A stretch of 64,000 nt of DNA, from positions 31,167,521 through 31,231,520 of the forward strand of contig OZ038435.1 of NCBI GenBank assembly GCA_964036275.1, written 5' to 3'. The DNA comes from Litoditis marina (Eukaryota > Nematoda > Chromadorea > Rhabditida > Rhabditidae). The position numbers and the translations under genes are program-made. Below the pieces are notes generated by a model that was not told where the DNA came from, ran no database searches, and worked only from the letters and a program-made list of their open reading frames with translations. Below are positions 39,143-52,100 of the stretch, piece after piece; position 1 is the first letter of the stretch; each line of letters opens with the position of its first letter.

Positions 39143-39258
39143 TGAATGCTTACTTTATGGGCGGTGTTCAGAAATTCAAGTTTCCAAACACTGTTTTCAA
39201 TTTCTTCAATCTTCCTGCTTTTTCTCACCACTTGAAGCTCATTGGACATAATATGTCC

Positions 39259-39353
39259 AACATCACCACTTCTTTCACCAAATCGAGTTCTGATGTGTTC
39301 AACACAATGTTAAACACATCAAAACTCAATATCGTAAAAGAAGTGGTGATGTT
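39259..39353. repeat. 95-nt strong hairpin
   Basis: Arms 39259-39299 and 39312-39353 pair over about 41 bases with roughly five mismatches and a 12-base loop. The size suits a small-RNA precursor or a short MITE; no known miRNA was recognised. Confidence 0.6.
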
Positions 39354-40087
39354 TTCTAAACTTTATGTGACACATTCCTCTTCTAAAACATTGCTCTTCA
39401 TAATGAAGACCTGGTAATTTGTATTCTATTCTAGGAAAAAGTGTCAATGTGACAATATAAAGCGAAACAGTTTTCGTATTGGAAAACAACACTTTGGTCT
39501 TTAACAGAGAAAGAAGATCACTTTTACCATTTTTCAATCGTCATTTCATACATGTTCTATCTATTGTGAGCTTTCACTCACTGAACATGACCTTATCGTT
39601 AGTATGATTTGTCCTACTTTTCCCCAGACTTTCCATCGAGACTGTACCAGAAAGTAATCGCTCCAGATAGCGCGCCATTTATGTGTTTGTTCGAAATGAA
39701 ATGAAAGGTATCAGCGATCCGATCAAAGTGAGTTCACTATCATATCACAAACTTTCTTCTCCAAATTTAGTTAACTTTACCATTATAAACGTCGTCTTGG
39801 CCAGTAGAAAAACAGTTTGTAGTTTGAACCTCGTGGGTGTTTCGCAATGCGTTTTGGGTTCGGAAAGCAAACTCCAACTAAACTATTGTCATCCAGAAAC
39901 AATATATAGAATGATGCAAAATCACTTATTATGAAAATTAGTTCATGTCGAAAACCATGATTCGTGAACACGATCGGAAGTGTTGTGCATCATAAGTAAA
40001 GTTGTTAGTGACCAAAACAAAATAAAAAAAACTTCGAGAAAAAACCGCTCAATTTGCAAACATTTGCCTTACTAAACATATTTTCAG

Positions 40088-43000
40088 ACGTATTTTGTGT
40101 ATTGTATCTGGGCTCTGCTTTCTGTGTCACCTATTCAAGCAAATCCAATCGACAATGGATTGGTCGATTCGGAACTCATCCACGGTACGTTGGGCTTTAT
40201 AAAATAATAATAAAATATTGATATTAAAATGTAGTGAGAAACTGTAGTTTGCTCTCCTCTCAAAACAATTTACCATAAACTAACATTGGAAAACTTAGCG
40301 ATCTCAGTTCTCTGTTTGTAGTTTGAACCAACCTATTAAACGGTGTTTCACGTAACCACGCACGGTTTGATATTCATCTCACAGTACGTGAAGCGTTTTA
40401 TAAGTTGGTAGGTGCTCGCAAGCTGTTTGAGGTTGGTGGTGATTCGATACCAAAATGACACAGCTTGGCAAAAATCAGCAATATCTGTATCATATAAACT
40501 GCTCGATAACTATGAAGATGCTTTTGCTTCGCGAATTGCATAGTCAAATCTCTCACGAAACCATATTTGTTTCCGCGCAGCATAAGGATCTCAACAGCTA
40601 TCTCGCAGTGCACAAATTAAATCTTATACATTACTAAATGTGGCAGAATATACTAAAACTTTAATTTGTATTTTGATTTTTACGTTTTCAGAGTGTGTTT
40701 CACACAAGGCGGTGGATCTGCTTCTCATCCTAGATGGTTCCGGGTCAATTGGGGATGACACATTCCAGAAACAGGTTTTTACCAGATACATCCTAGACGA
40801 GACGAGTTTGTAAACATTAAATGTAGGAAGTAGCAACAATCATTGATAACAATGCTATCTTTGTGATTATTGGGTAGTTTGGGAAAAACGAGTAGACGAC
40901 TTTTTCTCGATTTATAGTCCGTTTCACGCGCTCGTAAACGCTGACAGTAGCAGTCAAGAACTGTCCGTCGATTGTTTGGCAGTTTTCGTAAATAATAATG
41001 GTGTTTGTTTTACAATTTGGTATTATTATTATACTCATTCAATTGAATTGTCTTGAAAATCGGAATTCTCGTTGGAACACGGTCCTCATCAGTGTATTTG
41101 CATACTGTAAATGCTCTAGGTTGGGTAGAACGAGGGCAGTATCTGAGGTGTAATTTGACCTGCATGATCAGTACAGTTTTGAACTTCCAACGGAATCAAA
41201 CTACAAACACTGCGGTTCAGAGCCAGATGTACAGTATCCGCCAACTCTTCTCTGATAAAGACTGAAAATATCACGGCAATCTCAAAACGTTCATTTACAA
41301 CTTTTCAGATATCATTCGCTATGCACCTGGCTCAACGGTTGAATGTGTCCGCTGAGGGTAGTCATATGGCCGTCATGCAGTACGCGGAAGCGCCGCGCAT
41401 GGAAATTGCACTCAATCAATTTACACATCCAACACAGGTAACCTTGTGACTCGCGATTTCAGTAAAACATATAATCTATTAGAATATGCAATGAATTGTG
41501 GTTGGCCTATTTTTTTGCAAACTAGTTCTGTTCAATAAGCAAAAATCGAGCTACAAGCCAACTTTTCGTTAAATTGTAAACAGTTGAGTTTGAAATAGGG
41601 AAAACATTAGTTTTTTGCTTCATTTTGGAGCTGTATTCACTCATAGAAAGCCATGGATCAAATATCACCCAGCTGGACTGCCATATTTATGTAAAACTCG
41701 GTGTGAAACACAACGTGAAAATTTAGAACATCACAAATTGAATTACGAAGAAACTTTATTTTATATAAAAAATTTCGTTTCAGCTAGAATGGGGAATCCA
41801 GCGGATATCCTTCCTTTCTGGGGCCACCAACACGGGTCAGGCGTTGCGGGCAGCCCTCGAGAAGGGCTTCAAAGGGGCGCGGGGAGGGAATGTACCAAAA
41901 GTAGCGGTAGTGGTCACGGATGGGCAAAGTCAGGTGGGGAGCCAAATTCATATAGAAAATTTAAAAAATAGACCTTTTATTACTGAACTACCCTAAGTTT
42001 ACTCTAATAAAGCTCTAAGAAAACAGTTACCTGGCGTTTAGAGCATTTCTCCAGACGCCTGTAAACCTGCTTATGGAGCTCTCCAACGCAAATGAAACAT
42101 TTGTCTTAGCATCTTTAAACTACTTGAAGATCTGCTCGAACTTTGATCAGTGTGAACGGAATGAATGAAATGAAATTGGTAATTGTTGAGGAATAAAGGA
42201 AACACACTACAAACTCGATTTTCGGAGAACATGTGTATTCTTCTTAGTTCTGTTACCCTACTGAACTTGTAGGACGAAGTGTCGGAACCGTCTCAACTTC
42301 TGAGAGACGCGCACGTCATGCTCTACGCGATCGGAGTCACGAATCTGGTCAACGTCCATCAACTACATCAGGTGCGAATACTATTTCTCTATCGGAGATT
42401 TCTCTATTGATGCGAAGCAAGCTAAACACGGATTACAACACTAAACAATATAAAATGATGTTCTCACTCAGAGAGCTCAAAAAGCACCATACAGTACATT
42501 TTTTAGCTAGAACAAACAGATAAATGTGTTAGACCCTCGAGATCATTACCAAATAGTTTCATTTTCTAAAACCTATTTGAGGAAATCATTATAGATAACT
42601 GGAAATCCAGTCCGAGTGTTCACCGTAGAATCATTCGAACAGCTGGACAAATCTGTGGCCGATTCTTTGACGTGGGACATGTGCAAGACGGAATTCAGTA
42701 CGTTCCTCGCTCAGTAATACTTGGATTGGTTTGAGAGACCAATTTCAGAGTAATACTGTCGCCATTTTTTAGCATAGTTTCAGCCATTTTCTGAAACCTA
42801 AAAAGTGTTCTATTAGAGAAAACAAGTACTTCCATTCACCGTCAATCATAAATTTAAATGCAAATTATTGCAGCTCTCACTCTTTCAATTATCGAGATAT
42901 ATCTAATTTTCACACGCTCTAGTTTAACTTTGTAACGGAATACAATAATAATGTATCCGTCAATTTCAGACGTCGACCTTGTTTTTCAGGACCCGGTACG

Positions 43001-46000
43001 CCAGACATAATCTGCGGCCCAGACCGTATCGGCGTCCGCTCTTCAACCAAAAAGCCTTTCGACGGCTGGGTCTTCGTCATGGATCATTTTCACCAGGAAG
43101 AATGCAGAGCCGGACCGGAGAAGTTTCCGGACCCGAAAAGTATCGGAATTACCGTACCCTTCACAGCCTGTAATGTGCATAGATATCGATCGGTGAGTCT
43201 GCGATTACTTCATAGGACAAGATTGTATGGGTTTAGTTAGTGAATTCATGTGTTTGCATATTATGCTCTTGGACATAACAGATAAGTAACGGGAAATCAT
43301 CAACTTCACTCTGATAAGATATGAGTGTTTTACTTTACTGTAGACAATAATCTTCCAGCTGAATCCACGTGGTATTTTTGTCGAGATGACAGTCGTGTTC
43401 ATGTTCCATTCCATGTGAGTTTATCATGAAATTACTATAGGAAAACTGAGATACATAATGTGTTTCAGCTTTAAATAGCAACTTTCGAGGTGTGTTTCAG
43501 TGTTCCAAGTTAAAACAGATAATTCCGGTACTAGACAATATACATCAAACAACACGTGATATTGTAAAGCTCTTGAAGAATCAAAACCCGGTAAAAAAAT
43601 CTCTGCGTGTTGCCCGATTCTCAATATACCCTACGAACAAGAGTTAGAGTGATAAACTAGCAGGAGAGAAAATCAGAAAAAAAATTAGAAAATCCTGCAA
43701 AGCTAGGAGGAGCAATGGCACATATGATGTCAATTCGATTGATTTTCTTGATCAACTTTCTGTATTTCCCAGGTTTATGACAAAAGTCGACCAAACGGTG
43801 AAGATTCAGTGTTTCTATATGGAAGCTGAGAAGTCTGTTACAGTGCCTCTATCAGTCAGGTATGTTTCGAATCAAAAGTTGACCTGTTCAAAACTGCATG
43901 GAAAAGTCACGTCAAACGTGAAGAAACAATATTCAATGAGCACATTGTATATCCACTCTTTTGAATTTCGATGTTGAACATATTTACGAGATGTTTTCTA
44001 GACTCATTTCATATTTATAGGCAATACATCGATTTACTTGTTGTCATGGGTAGAAATGACCTTATTAGCAGACCTGAAATCAAAAACACTACAAAAAATT
44101 ATCAAAACCTTGTTTCCAGCATGATCACAACTCAGTTCCGTGAAAAGATGTACGAAATGCCACAGTGCTCGTACACTCTCCGCAAGGGCGGGCCGGATGG
44201 AGAGATAGTGCGCTTCGCCACTCTTGGTGAGAGTGTTTATCATCGGTACGTTTTCCAACAACGTCTCTGAATGTTATTGTTTTATATACAAGAAGAAATA
44301 TAAAATTATGAACGCAATACAGAACAAATTACCACATTGAATGGTGAAAAGTTGTGAAATGACGTATTGTAAATAAGGTTGTATGATGTGGTTATTGATT
44401 TATTGATTTTTCATCAATCAATTCCAGATGGGAGTGTGTGGAAGTGGAAGAAAAGGACACCTTCGGAATGCTGGTCCACTCTTGTTACGTGGATAACGGA
44501 TTTGGGGACAGGGTGGACATTCTCAATGAGCATGGGTGAGTAAAGGGGATGCCAAATTTATATATTTTTGTCTCTCGCTCGAATCGAACCTGCGAGCAAA
44601 AATTTGTAGCGGGGCCCTAACCACTGCGCTACGAGAACACATAACCGACAAGCTTCGGAATCGTACAAAATTCTCCGTACATAGCAAAAATTGAAATATA
44701 CAGTACCCTTGCAACTTTTCGTTTTATCGTTTACCCTCGCGCCTTTTTCGTTTTATCGACTGTCGTTCTCCAAGTGTTAGATCTCAGTTTGTTTGGTTGT
44801 GAAAAATACTGATGGTAAATCAGTTCCTGCTAATCAGTATGAAAACCGAACGAAAGAGACTATCTGAATATTTCATCAACTTGTACTGCTTGTTAGATTT
44901 TATGTATTTCTCATTTCATATCCTCGTAACGAAGTGATGTGAACTAATAAATTAGAAATGTGAAATATATAAAATGTATCTAGCATTCAGGCCGAGTTGA
45001 CTAAATCGCTGTACAAAAAGACTTGTTTTTGGTTCTTATAATAAAAATTACCAGTTCTACAAGTATTTCTTCTTCCAAATTGAAAACGATGCTCTTCAGG
45101 TGTGGCTTGGATGCAGTCCTGCTGTCCACGCCCGACTACGACACTTCGCTGCGTCTGGCCACCAGGCCATACCATGTCTTCAAGTACGCCGACAAGCCAG
45201 TGCTACAGTTCCAGTGTCAGGTATGTAGAAAAAAAATATTTGAAACTGTTGATTATGAATCATAACAAAGTACGGTGAAAGAATCCAAAATACTGCTTAT
45301 CGAACCATGTGGATTCCTTTTTGGAGTATCACATTCACGACTTGTTCTGGGGAACTGCACATTTGTGATAAAGTTTGGGACAATACTATCTTCAATTGCA
45401 CGAATAGATCAGGCCATTGGTATCTCAATTAAAATTCAGACTGAAAGAGCTACCAAAAGTTTTAACCCTTCCAGATAACGTTGTGCATCAAGTACGACGG
45501 AGGGTGTGAAGGTGTGACGCCGCCCACGAATTGTCCCAAACTTCCCGGCGAGGACGAGCATCATCATCATGCACACGAGAGAAGGAGAAAGGTCGGATCG
45601 TTTATCGACTCAGAAACACATACACTCACAATCAGTGTTCACTAGATGTGAATGGAACAAATCACGTGAAACGTGAAAACATCAGAAATTGACTACATGT
45701 TGTGCAATTTTATCAGTAACGTGTTCGTTGTTCTATGTAATAACTAGATGTTTACTATCTTAAAAATTGCATTTTAAGAAGAATATTTCTCCGTTTTCAC
45801 CGCTTCAATACAGTCCACTAACTCTTTAGGTAAGACACTCTTTCACTACAAAACTTATTTCGAGAAAGGTTCACACCCAATTGACGTTTCAGGCACGAAA
45901 TGTCGAGGGAGTGGGAACGATTGACGTTTTTACGTCTCCCTTGAATATTGTGGACTCTCTACCTACCTGCTCACCGGTTGGTTCTGAATTCGGTTCTCGT

Positions 46001-46803
46001 CTTCTATATAAAGCAGCGTGCCCATGAAACTTCGGATGATTACACTACAGAAAAAATATGGACTTTTTGAAAAAAAAAGATCTAAAAATCGAACTAGGAA
46101 GAATTAGAAAGAAAAACCCAGCAGCACGCGCTTTTCTCTCAACCGTAACGTTTGAAACCGAGAGAAACACCAATTGGTTATTTTATTGCAAATCTCCATT
46201 TCCACTTTAAAGGGACCGTTTCTCTTTAATTCGGAGGTTAGAGCTGATTAGTCGACACTGTTCACATTAAATAACCGAAATCATTTATATAGGTGTCAAC
46301 TTCCTGTCTTGCTCCGTGTTCTCAAAAATGTGGCGCGACCACGCGCACGTACATACACCGCCGAGTTCACCTACGTACAAATTTTCTAAAATGTCCATAA
46401 AATTACGGAACCATATTCAAAACATGGCCAAAATTACCAATATGAAATCTGTAAAATAGATTTCTTAATATCATGAAAACTACAAAGCAGTGATAGATTA
46501 AGGATTGCTGCATTACAGTAACCCAAATCCTGTTGGCTTCTTATTTGCTCCGTAAAAAATGTGGTTTTTTGAATTCTCTGTACGTAAGGTATGAACTTTT
46601 ATCTCAAAACAGAAATAATGACTTTTTTCTTATTCAAAAATTACCTACATTGCATATTATAGAAGTACGGTCCCTTTAAGTTCGACTTTCAGGTATCTAC
46701 ATTGAACTCAATGACCGTGCTTGCATTCTCAATCGGTAATGTCTTGATAGCCATTCTAACCGTGTTTTTGTGGATCACGGTGATACGAAGAAAAAAGTTG
46801 TGA
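40088..46803 (+). CDS. cut-6: cuticlin with vWA and ZP domains (CUT-6 type); first exon not identified
   Basis: Secreted or membrane-anchored cuticle protein; C. elegans CUT-6 acts in dauer body shape and alae. Fifteen exons join without a phase break: 40088-40184, 40692-40774, 41309-41437, 41784-41933, 42273-42371, 42595-42697, 42990-43192, 43344-43414, 43773-43859, 44120-44245, 44428-44535, 45100-45220, 45475-45591, 45893-45976, 46693-46803 (TGA). They encode 562 residues after the missing start. The first exon has a hydrophobic stretch ending SPIQA, part of a signal peptide. The vWA domain has the MIDAS motifs DGSGS, the Thr of GATNTG, and VVVTDG. The ZP/CUT domain runs from ICGPDRIGV through GWVFVMDHFHQEECRAGPE, IQCFYMEA, HSCYVDNGFGD and ITLCIKYDG. 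A His run, a basic HERRRK (furin-like cleavage region), a spacer, and a C-terminal TM (AFSIGNVLIAILTVFLWITV) with RRKKL tail follow. An in-frame stop lies just before 40088, so the start codon is in an upstream exon. Confidence 0.9.
44540..44715 (-). mobile_element. tRNA-derived SINE-like element, copy 3, beside a cut-6 donor site
   Basis: Minus strand carries GTAGCGCAGTGGTTAGGG (A-box region) and CAGGTTCGATTCGAGC (B-box region); plus strand flanks are GATGCCAAATTTATATA and GAAATATACAGTACCC, as in the other copies. It begins within about 10 bases of the exon donor at 44536. Confidence 0.65.
46204..46680. mobile_element. MITE-like element related to family A, in last cut-6 intron
   Basis: Ends CTTTAAAGGGACCGT and ACGGTCCCTTTAAG are inverted repeats. 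The interior GTCTTGCTCCGTGTTCTCAA resembles ATCTTGCTTCGTTTTCTCAG of family A. It ends 12 bases before the acceptor of the last exon. Confidence 0.7.
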
Positions 46804-47937
46804 ATATCTTCAATATTTTCTGTGTTGTGAAATACATGTCTTTCACGAGCGACTCAATATTACGGTGTTCTCAACTATGTGCAATTTAGTGTAATAAATT
46901 AATTCTCACTTTGACATTCGATGAAACAGCTGATAGTAAAGTTTTTATAATGCGAACCGCATCAAATTTGGCCACAAATCTTACCTTGTATCATTATAAA
47001 GTTAGTCCTAGTGTGTAAACTCTCGTAGTATGAGTGGTTCGTTTGTAATCGAATAATTGAACATTTTTCCGTTGTAAATTGATAATTCATCGTGTTATTT
47101 TCTGCTTTATGAGTGGTTGCAATAGTGTTCGGTTACTTTCATGTTCGTATCTTATGTTTTTTTGACTCACATAGATTTCGTATTCATTACATTATTGTAT
47201 GTGTTGTAGTGATTTATTGTATGAGAACATCTTTCCGAATTCAGAAAACAATGCGAATTGTAGATGTTTGGTCTTCAAAAACACAGAACAAAACTTTATA
47301 AATTTTTCATGGAGACATTCGAAATTCAGCTGTATACATTTTTTATTCACATTCGGAACAAAACCAGCCAGTGTTCTGTTAGTGATCAGCTAAAAGTATC
47401 GTTCTCGCCAATAAAATTCTTGAGTCTTAGCATTCAGTCGCGCTTGGAAACAAATGGCTCAAAATAATTCAAACTAGAACCAATAAACAAGCATCAAAAC
47501 ATTTAATTTTCTTTTTTTTTCTTTTTTTTTTAAATTCAAATTCAAATTTCATTCTGATTTTCATTGACACTTTTTCAGGTTCAGGTTCAGGTAGTGGTAT
47601 GTTTCGTTTTGTTTAGGTTCATTCATAAGTAGGTGCATTGACGTTCATTTTCTTTCATCTTTCATTTTTCTCAGTTTTCGTTCAGTTTTCGAGTTTGTCT
47701 TTTTTACTATTCCACAATTTTAACTCTTTCTTCAGTATTCCACAGTTTTATTTTTTATTTTACACACAATTACACATTTTTAATTTTAACAAATTTTTAT
47801 TTTTATTTCAATTCTTTCTGAATTTCATTCCCATTTCAATTTCAATGTTTCACAAAGCACTGCTCATTGTAGAGTTCATATTATGAAGGGAGCACGAAGC
47901 AAACAACATTTACATAGCAAGATTTATTGTAAAAAAT
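46804..47937. other. intergenic, AT-rich, with T-rich low-complexity stretch
   Basis: No gene recognised. 47505-47860 is T/C-rich low complexity, including four TTCAGG repeats at about 47574-47592. The convergent cut-6 and ssp genes end on either side. Confidence 0.5.
47923..47928 (-). terminator. poly(A) signal of the ssp gene
   Basis: AATAAA on the minus strand, about 10 bases after the stop codon. Confidence 0.65.
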
Positions 47938-48487
47938 CTATGCGGTGGCGGAGAGGGGGATGGTGATGGTTCCGGCGGGAGTGGCGGCGTTGAATGCGGC
48001 GGTGGCGTCGGCGGCATCAGCGGCTACGACGGCGAACTGGATGACGAGCTTGTCCTCCTTGGGGGCACCAGCCTTGCGAGTCACCTCGAGGGGAGAAGCG
48101 GCTCCGGCCTCAACGAAGCCGAACACCGGCTTGACGGTGTACTCGTTGTTGTTGGAGGACTTAACCTGAAAAGAGAAACTTGATCAAATAGAAACAAAAA
48201 TATTTCTGCCACTAGGTAAAGGTGTCGATTTCAGTATCCTGAAAACTGAAAAGCTATCGTAACCAAAATTCAAATTGAACAAAACGGTTCTAAACTACAC
48301 ATTCTAAAATTCTAATTCATTCATACAGATTTGCCAATCTAAACGAGCTCCATAAGCGAATTACATAAGTGAGAAGACCTACCTTGAAGGCGAGTCTCTC
48401 GGCTCCGGGGTTGGAGAGCTGGTGGGTGGAGGCTCCACCGGCGGCGGGGACGGTGCATGCGGGAGGGTCGGCGGTGAGGGAAGCCAT
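47938..48487 (-). CDS. ssp: sperm-specific small MSP-domain protein (SSP type)
   Basis: Two exons on the minus strand, 48383-48487 (ATG at 48487) and 47938-48165 (TAG), encode 110 residues beginning MASLTADPPACTVPAAGG and ending TPAGTITIPLSATA. This matches the nematode SSP class (about 109 residues, single immunoglobulin-like MSP fold), with the conserved RLAFK|VKSSNNNEY junction, PVFGFVEAG and AGAPKEDKLVIQFA. The intron interrupts the same place as in the MSP genes further right (after the third strand). A TATA box lies at 48532-48539 and an AATAAA signal at 47923-47928. Expected expression is spermatogenesis. A longer in-frame start exists upstream, but it would run through the TATA box, so the internal ATG is chosen. 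Confidence 0.9.
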
Positions 48488-49145
48488 GTCGATGAAGCTC
48501 AGGAAACTGAGGAATGAGGCGATCGACCACCCTTTTATACCAGTTCCGAGGTGCACTTTTTCACGAATCCAGACGGAATCATGGAAAGTCTGGAAAATTC
48601 CATGAACGCGTGAACGAAAACGCGTTCGGTTTTCAGAGCGAACGTGTTTTTCGGAAGTTTTTCGGAAGGTATTTCATCACTTCTCATGATTCAGTTTTTT
48701 TCAGGTTTTCCATGTTTAAAGACGACTAGTTGAGTTTTGGTCAACCCCTTCTTTGTTGGGTTCTCGGTGATTACTAAGTCACATCTTCTTAATTCAGTTT
48801 TTTGTGATTCCATCTAAACTACAGATGAAACGTGTACTTTCTCACGCACATAAAGGTTGCACAGAACTGAAACAAACTATACACAAATAAATTTTCCTTG
48901 TTTTTTCCCGATCAAGGGTTAACAAGCGTCTTAGTCTACAAACTTTTCTCAGGCTTAGCACGTTCACCACCGTTTTCCTGTCTGCCACTGTGTCCTTTTC
49001 TCCATGAATGTTTGCGTACACTTTTGCACGTGATTTGTGCGTGAACGTGTCTCGGCATCTCTCCAGAATGTACACTGTTAGTTTGCATGCTGTCGATGTT
49101 GGTCTGTTTGGTAGTAGCTCCGGTTGCTGCCTACACTCTGATCCA
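48488..49145. other. divergent intergenic region between ssp and PTP genes
   Basis: Carries the ssp TATA box; no further gene seen. The frame of PTP exon 1 stays open back to an ATG at 49008, so the PTP start could lie inside this stretch. Confidence 0.5.
48532..48539 (-). promoter_or_regulatory. TATA box of the ssp gene
   Basis: TATAAAAG on the minus strand, about 45 bases upstream of the ATG, implying a very short 5' UTR as for the MSP genes. Confidence 0.7.
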
Positions 49146-52100
49146 ATGTGCGAAAAAGGTATGGTCCTTTTCACTCTTTTTACTCAGTAACAGTCATACC
49201 CTCTAACGATAACTGTAAAAAACCTTACAATATACATTGAACACAGGGAATGGAAATTCATTAGAAACAAATTTTTACATCTTTAAAACTTTTGATTCTT
49301 GTATGTATTGAAAAGCAACCTTTGCTGTTCTGTCAAGCCAATGTTTTGGCATGTAATTCCTCTATTTCGAGTGTTAGAAGCAAGCAGACTGTATAAAACT
49401 GACGATGTATTTTCTGTAACTTGTTTTGTTTTGTTTTGTTCGTTTTGTGAGCTTGTTATAGAACTCAGATGAAAAAGTTTTCGATTCTTTTCAGGTTGAT
49501 TCAGTGTCCCATATTCAACAGAAATTGTCAGATCGTGATAAAAGGCAGAGATTATCAGACACAGAAAGAAGACCGAAATGCAAGTTGGCAACCCTTTCAT
49601 ATAAAAATAATCAATATAGTAAAAAGTATATTAGACTTGTGTTCGTAATTTGAAAAAAATGAACGGGAGATAAAGGTATACAGCTAAGTTTGAGTATTCT
49701 CTGCTTCGATTTCAGTTCTGTTAACATTCCTCGTAAGTTCGATAGAGAGTTTCACTACTGTAGTACTATTTTACTCAAAATTTACCACTGATGAATTGAA
49801 AATTTAAGCTTTCGATACATTTCAACACTGTATGCCAAGCATATACTACAACTCTCATTCTATAGGAACAGAGAATGACCAATAGAAGGCGGAAAACCTT
49901 CTTCTTCATCAATCTCATAACTTTGATCCCATTGTTGATTTAGGTGCCACGCCAACTACGCAATCCACCGAAGATCGAACTCCTGCGGTAAGACTATTAC
50001 AACTCCAGCTGAAACTAGAACTTTCTATATTAAGTATTTACAGTTATTTCTGAGTAAATGAACTTGTGATACGTATTTCTCACTACAACTCCATACATTA
50101 ACCATTACCAGTTTACTCTTGAGTAGAAATGTTTGGTTTTACTGTAAATAGAAAGGCAATACTGTTACTGCCTGTATGTACATCAATTTGTATCGCTTCA
50201 CCAGGGTTTATGATCTTTTCTGTAAATTAAAATGTAGATTTCCATCATTGAATTTCAAATTGAAACGCAACTTAGGTAGGGAACGAGAAATATTGTATAT
50301 ACTGATTTCAGCAGTCCAAGGAAACAGTCAAATCGAAAGAAGGAGAGTCTAAAGGTCCTCCCAGTGCAGATAATCCAGCGCAGTGGGCCCAAAAAATACT
50401 ACAAACGGTACGTTTGCTGAACATACACTTCTATTTCAACAACATTTTGAAAAAAATCTTAGTTTGCAGTGCAATGAAAGTCTTTGCACAAAATTACTCA
50501 ATTTATATTCTGATGAAGAACGAGTGGGTCTGCAGAGTTGACCTTAACTCTAGAAAAAGTAGAATAGAATGAGATTCTGGTTCGCTTGGAGGTTGTTCCG
50601 TGGTTTGATCCAAATGTACTTTGTTCGTGATTTGGTGCCTATCTTTTGCTTCCTGATCATACTACAAGTCTTAGTCATATTATCCCTCATGGTAGAAAAA
50701 TTAAGAAAAATAGATTTTTTTTAAAGAACGATGTTATTTTGAAGGTTTGTTAGAAGGTTTGTTTGTATTTTTGTTTGATGTTAGAAGGTTTGTTTGTAGT
50801 TTGCTGGTGTGTTTATGATGTAATTTGAACCACTCCAATATCCTCATTCACGACTTCTGTCAGTTGTTTTCAGAGATGCAGAGCCATTGCGCAGGAGTAC
50901 TCTGAGAATTTGAAAACCTGGGCTGCCCCTGATATGACCAGCAATGCACATATGGCAAACGCATTGAGAAACAGGTGAACTCTCAGAATAGTTGATGATA
51001 AAAAAAATTTTAGCTCTCTGTTTCTATTGACGCTAGGTGATTATTTGTGTTGGGACATTTCGGCATCGTGATCCCAGCCTGCGTCTCTCGCACTAGTGTA
51101 TGTACCCCCCGGATGAGGTGTCCCCAGGAATGAGGTTTTCTATTCTACTCTCAGACTTTCTGGAGCAGGAATAAAGTGTCACCTAGGAATGAGATATCAC
51201 CTGAGAATCAATCAATTAATCAAATGCAATGGCGCGCTTTTTTGCGAGACCCTTTATCAGTCAGTGGGAGGTGGGAGTACAGAATAGCGGAGGCAGAGAA
51301 ATTATTGCATCGCAGAATAATAGATTGTCTCAAACGATTCTCTATCTATTCTATGTTTCCGTTAGCTAACAGTTCTCCTTTCGGATGATAGATTTCACTG
51401 ACATTTACAGGAACTTAATTGTTTTCAAATATAGGCTCGAGTGTCTATGAAGATGATTGAAAGTGTTTTTAACATTGTTGGATTTCAGGTACACCGATGT
51501 GATCTGCTGGGACTCAACTCGGGTTGTTTTGAAGGGAAGAGGGAAGAACGACTATATTCATGCGTCGTGGATGACTGTGCCTGATAGGTCCACCAAGTAT
51601 ATTGGTGCTCAGGTAAACATTTGTTTCCAAGCATTTTCTCATTTTCCAAGTCAATCAAGAGCAAAGTCAACTAGTTTTCTTCAGCGTGATACGAATTTCA
51701 CTTTTTTTTCACTTTTACTTTCACTTTCAGAAGGAGCGAAATTCACTTTTTGAGTAATTTTGAGTAACAAATTTTGAGTAACAAATTTTGAGTAACGTAT
51801 TTTTTGGCCAGTTTGATGCTGCATCTTTCCATATACCTTACAGTTTGTAGTCATTTAAAATAAACACAGCTCGATTTCCAATTTGTTTTATGAGATAATT
51901 TGTGATTTATAGTTTCAAGCGTTGCAGTATCGGAACATGGACCCACACAAAGCGAAATCAAACTACAAACACGGCAGCAACAATACGTTCTTTTAGTTCT
52001 GACCCTATAAATGAATTTGACCTTTGACCTTTACAGGGCCCACTGACCGAGTATATCGATGAGTTCTGGTGCATGATTTTCCAAGAGAGGACGAAGTTCG

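Larger units (their letters stand above)
33757..40087. other. intergenic region between vab-7 and cut-6; no gene seen
   Basis: No exon chain was recognised on either strand. Contains the GAACCG-type repeat at 35150-35270, CTCATGAG element 35602-35785, family D element 37097-37230, the palindrome-centred element 38948-39142 and the hairpin 39259-39353. The first coding exon of cut-6 (start codon, phase 0 donor) should lie in the right part but could not be fixed. Confidence 0.5.

Noticed and set aside
39683..39715. ATG at about 39698 followed by GGTATC donor as first exon of cut-6
   Set aside because: Splicing ATGAAAG to 40088 puts the signal-peptide exon and the vWA exon out of frame.
47938..48169. 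Plus-strand frame opposite the ssp gene (Ala-rich, 74 codons)
   Set aside because: Antisense shadow of SSP exon 2, which matches a known family at the right length with TATA and poly(A) signals.
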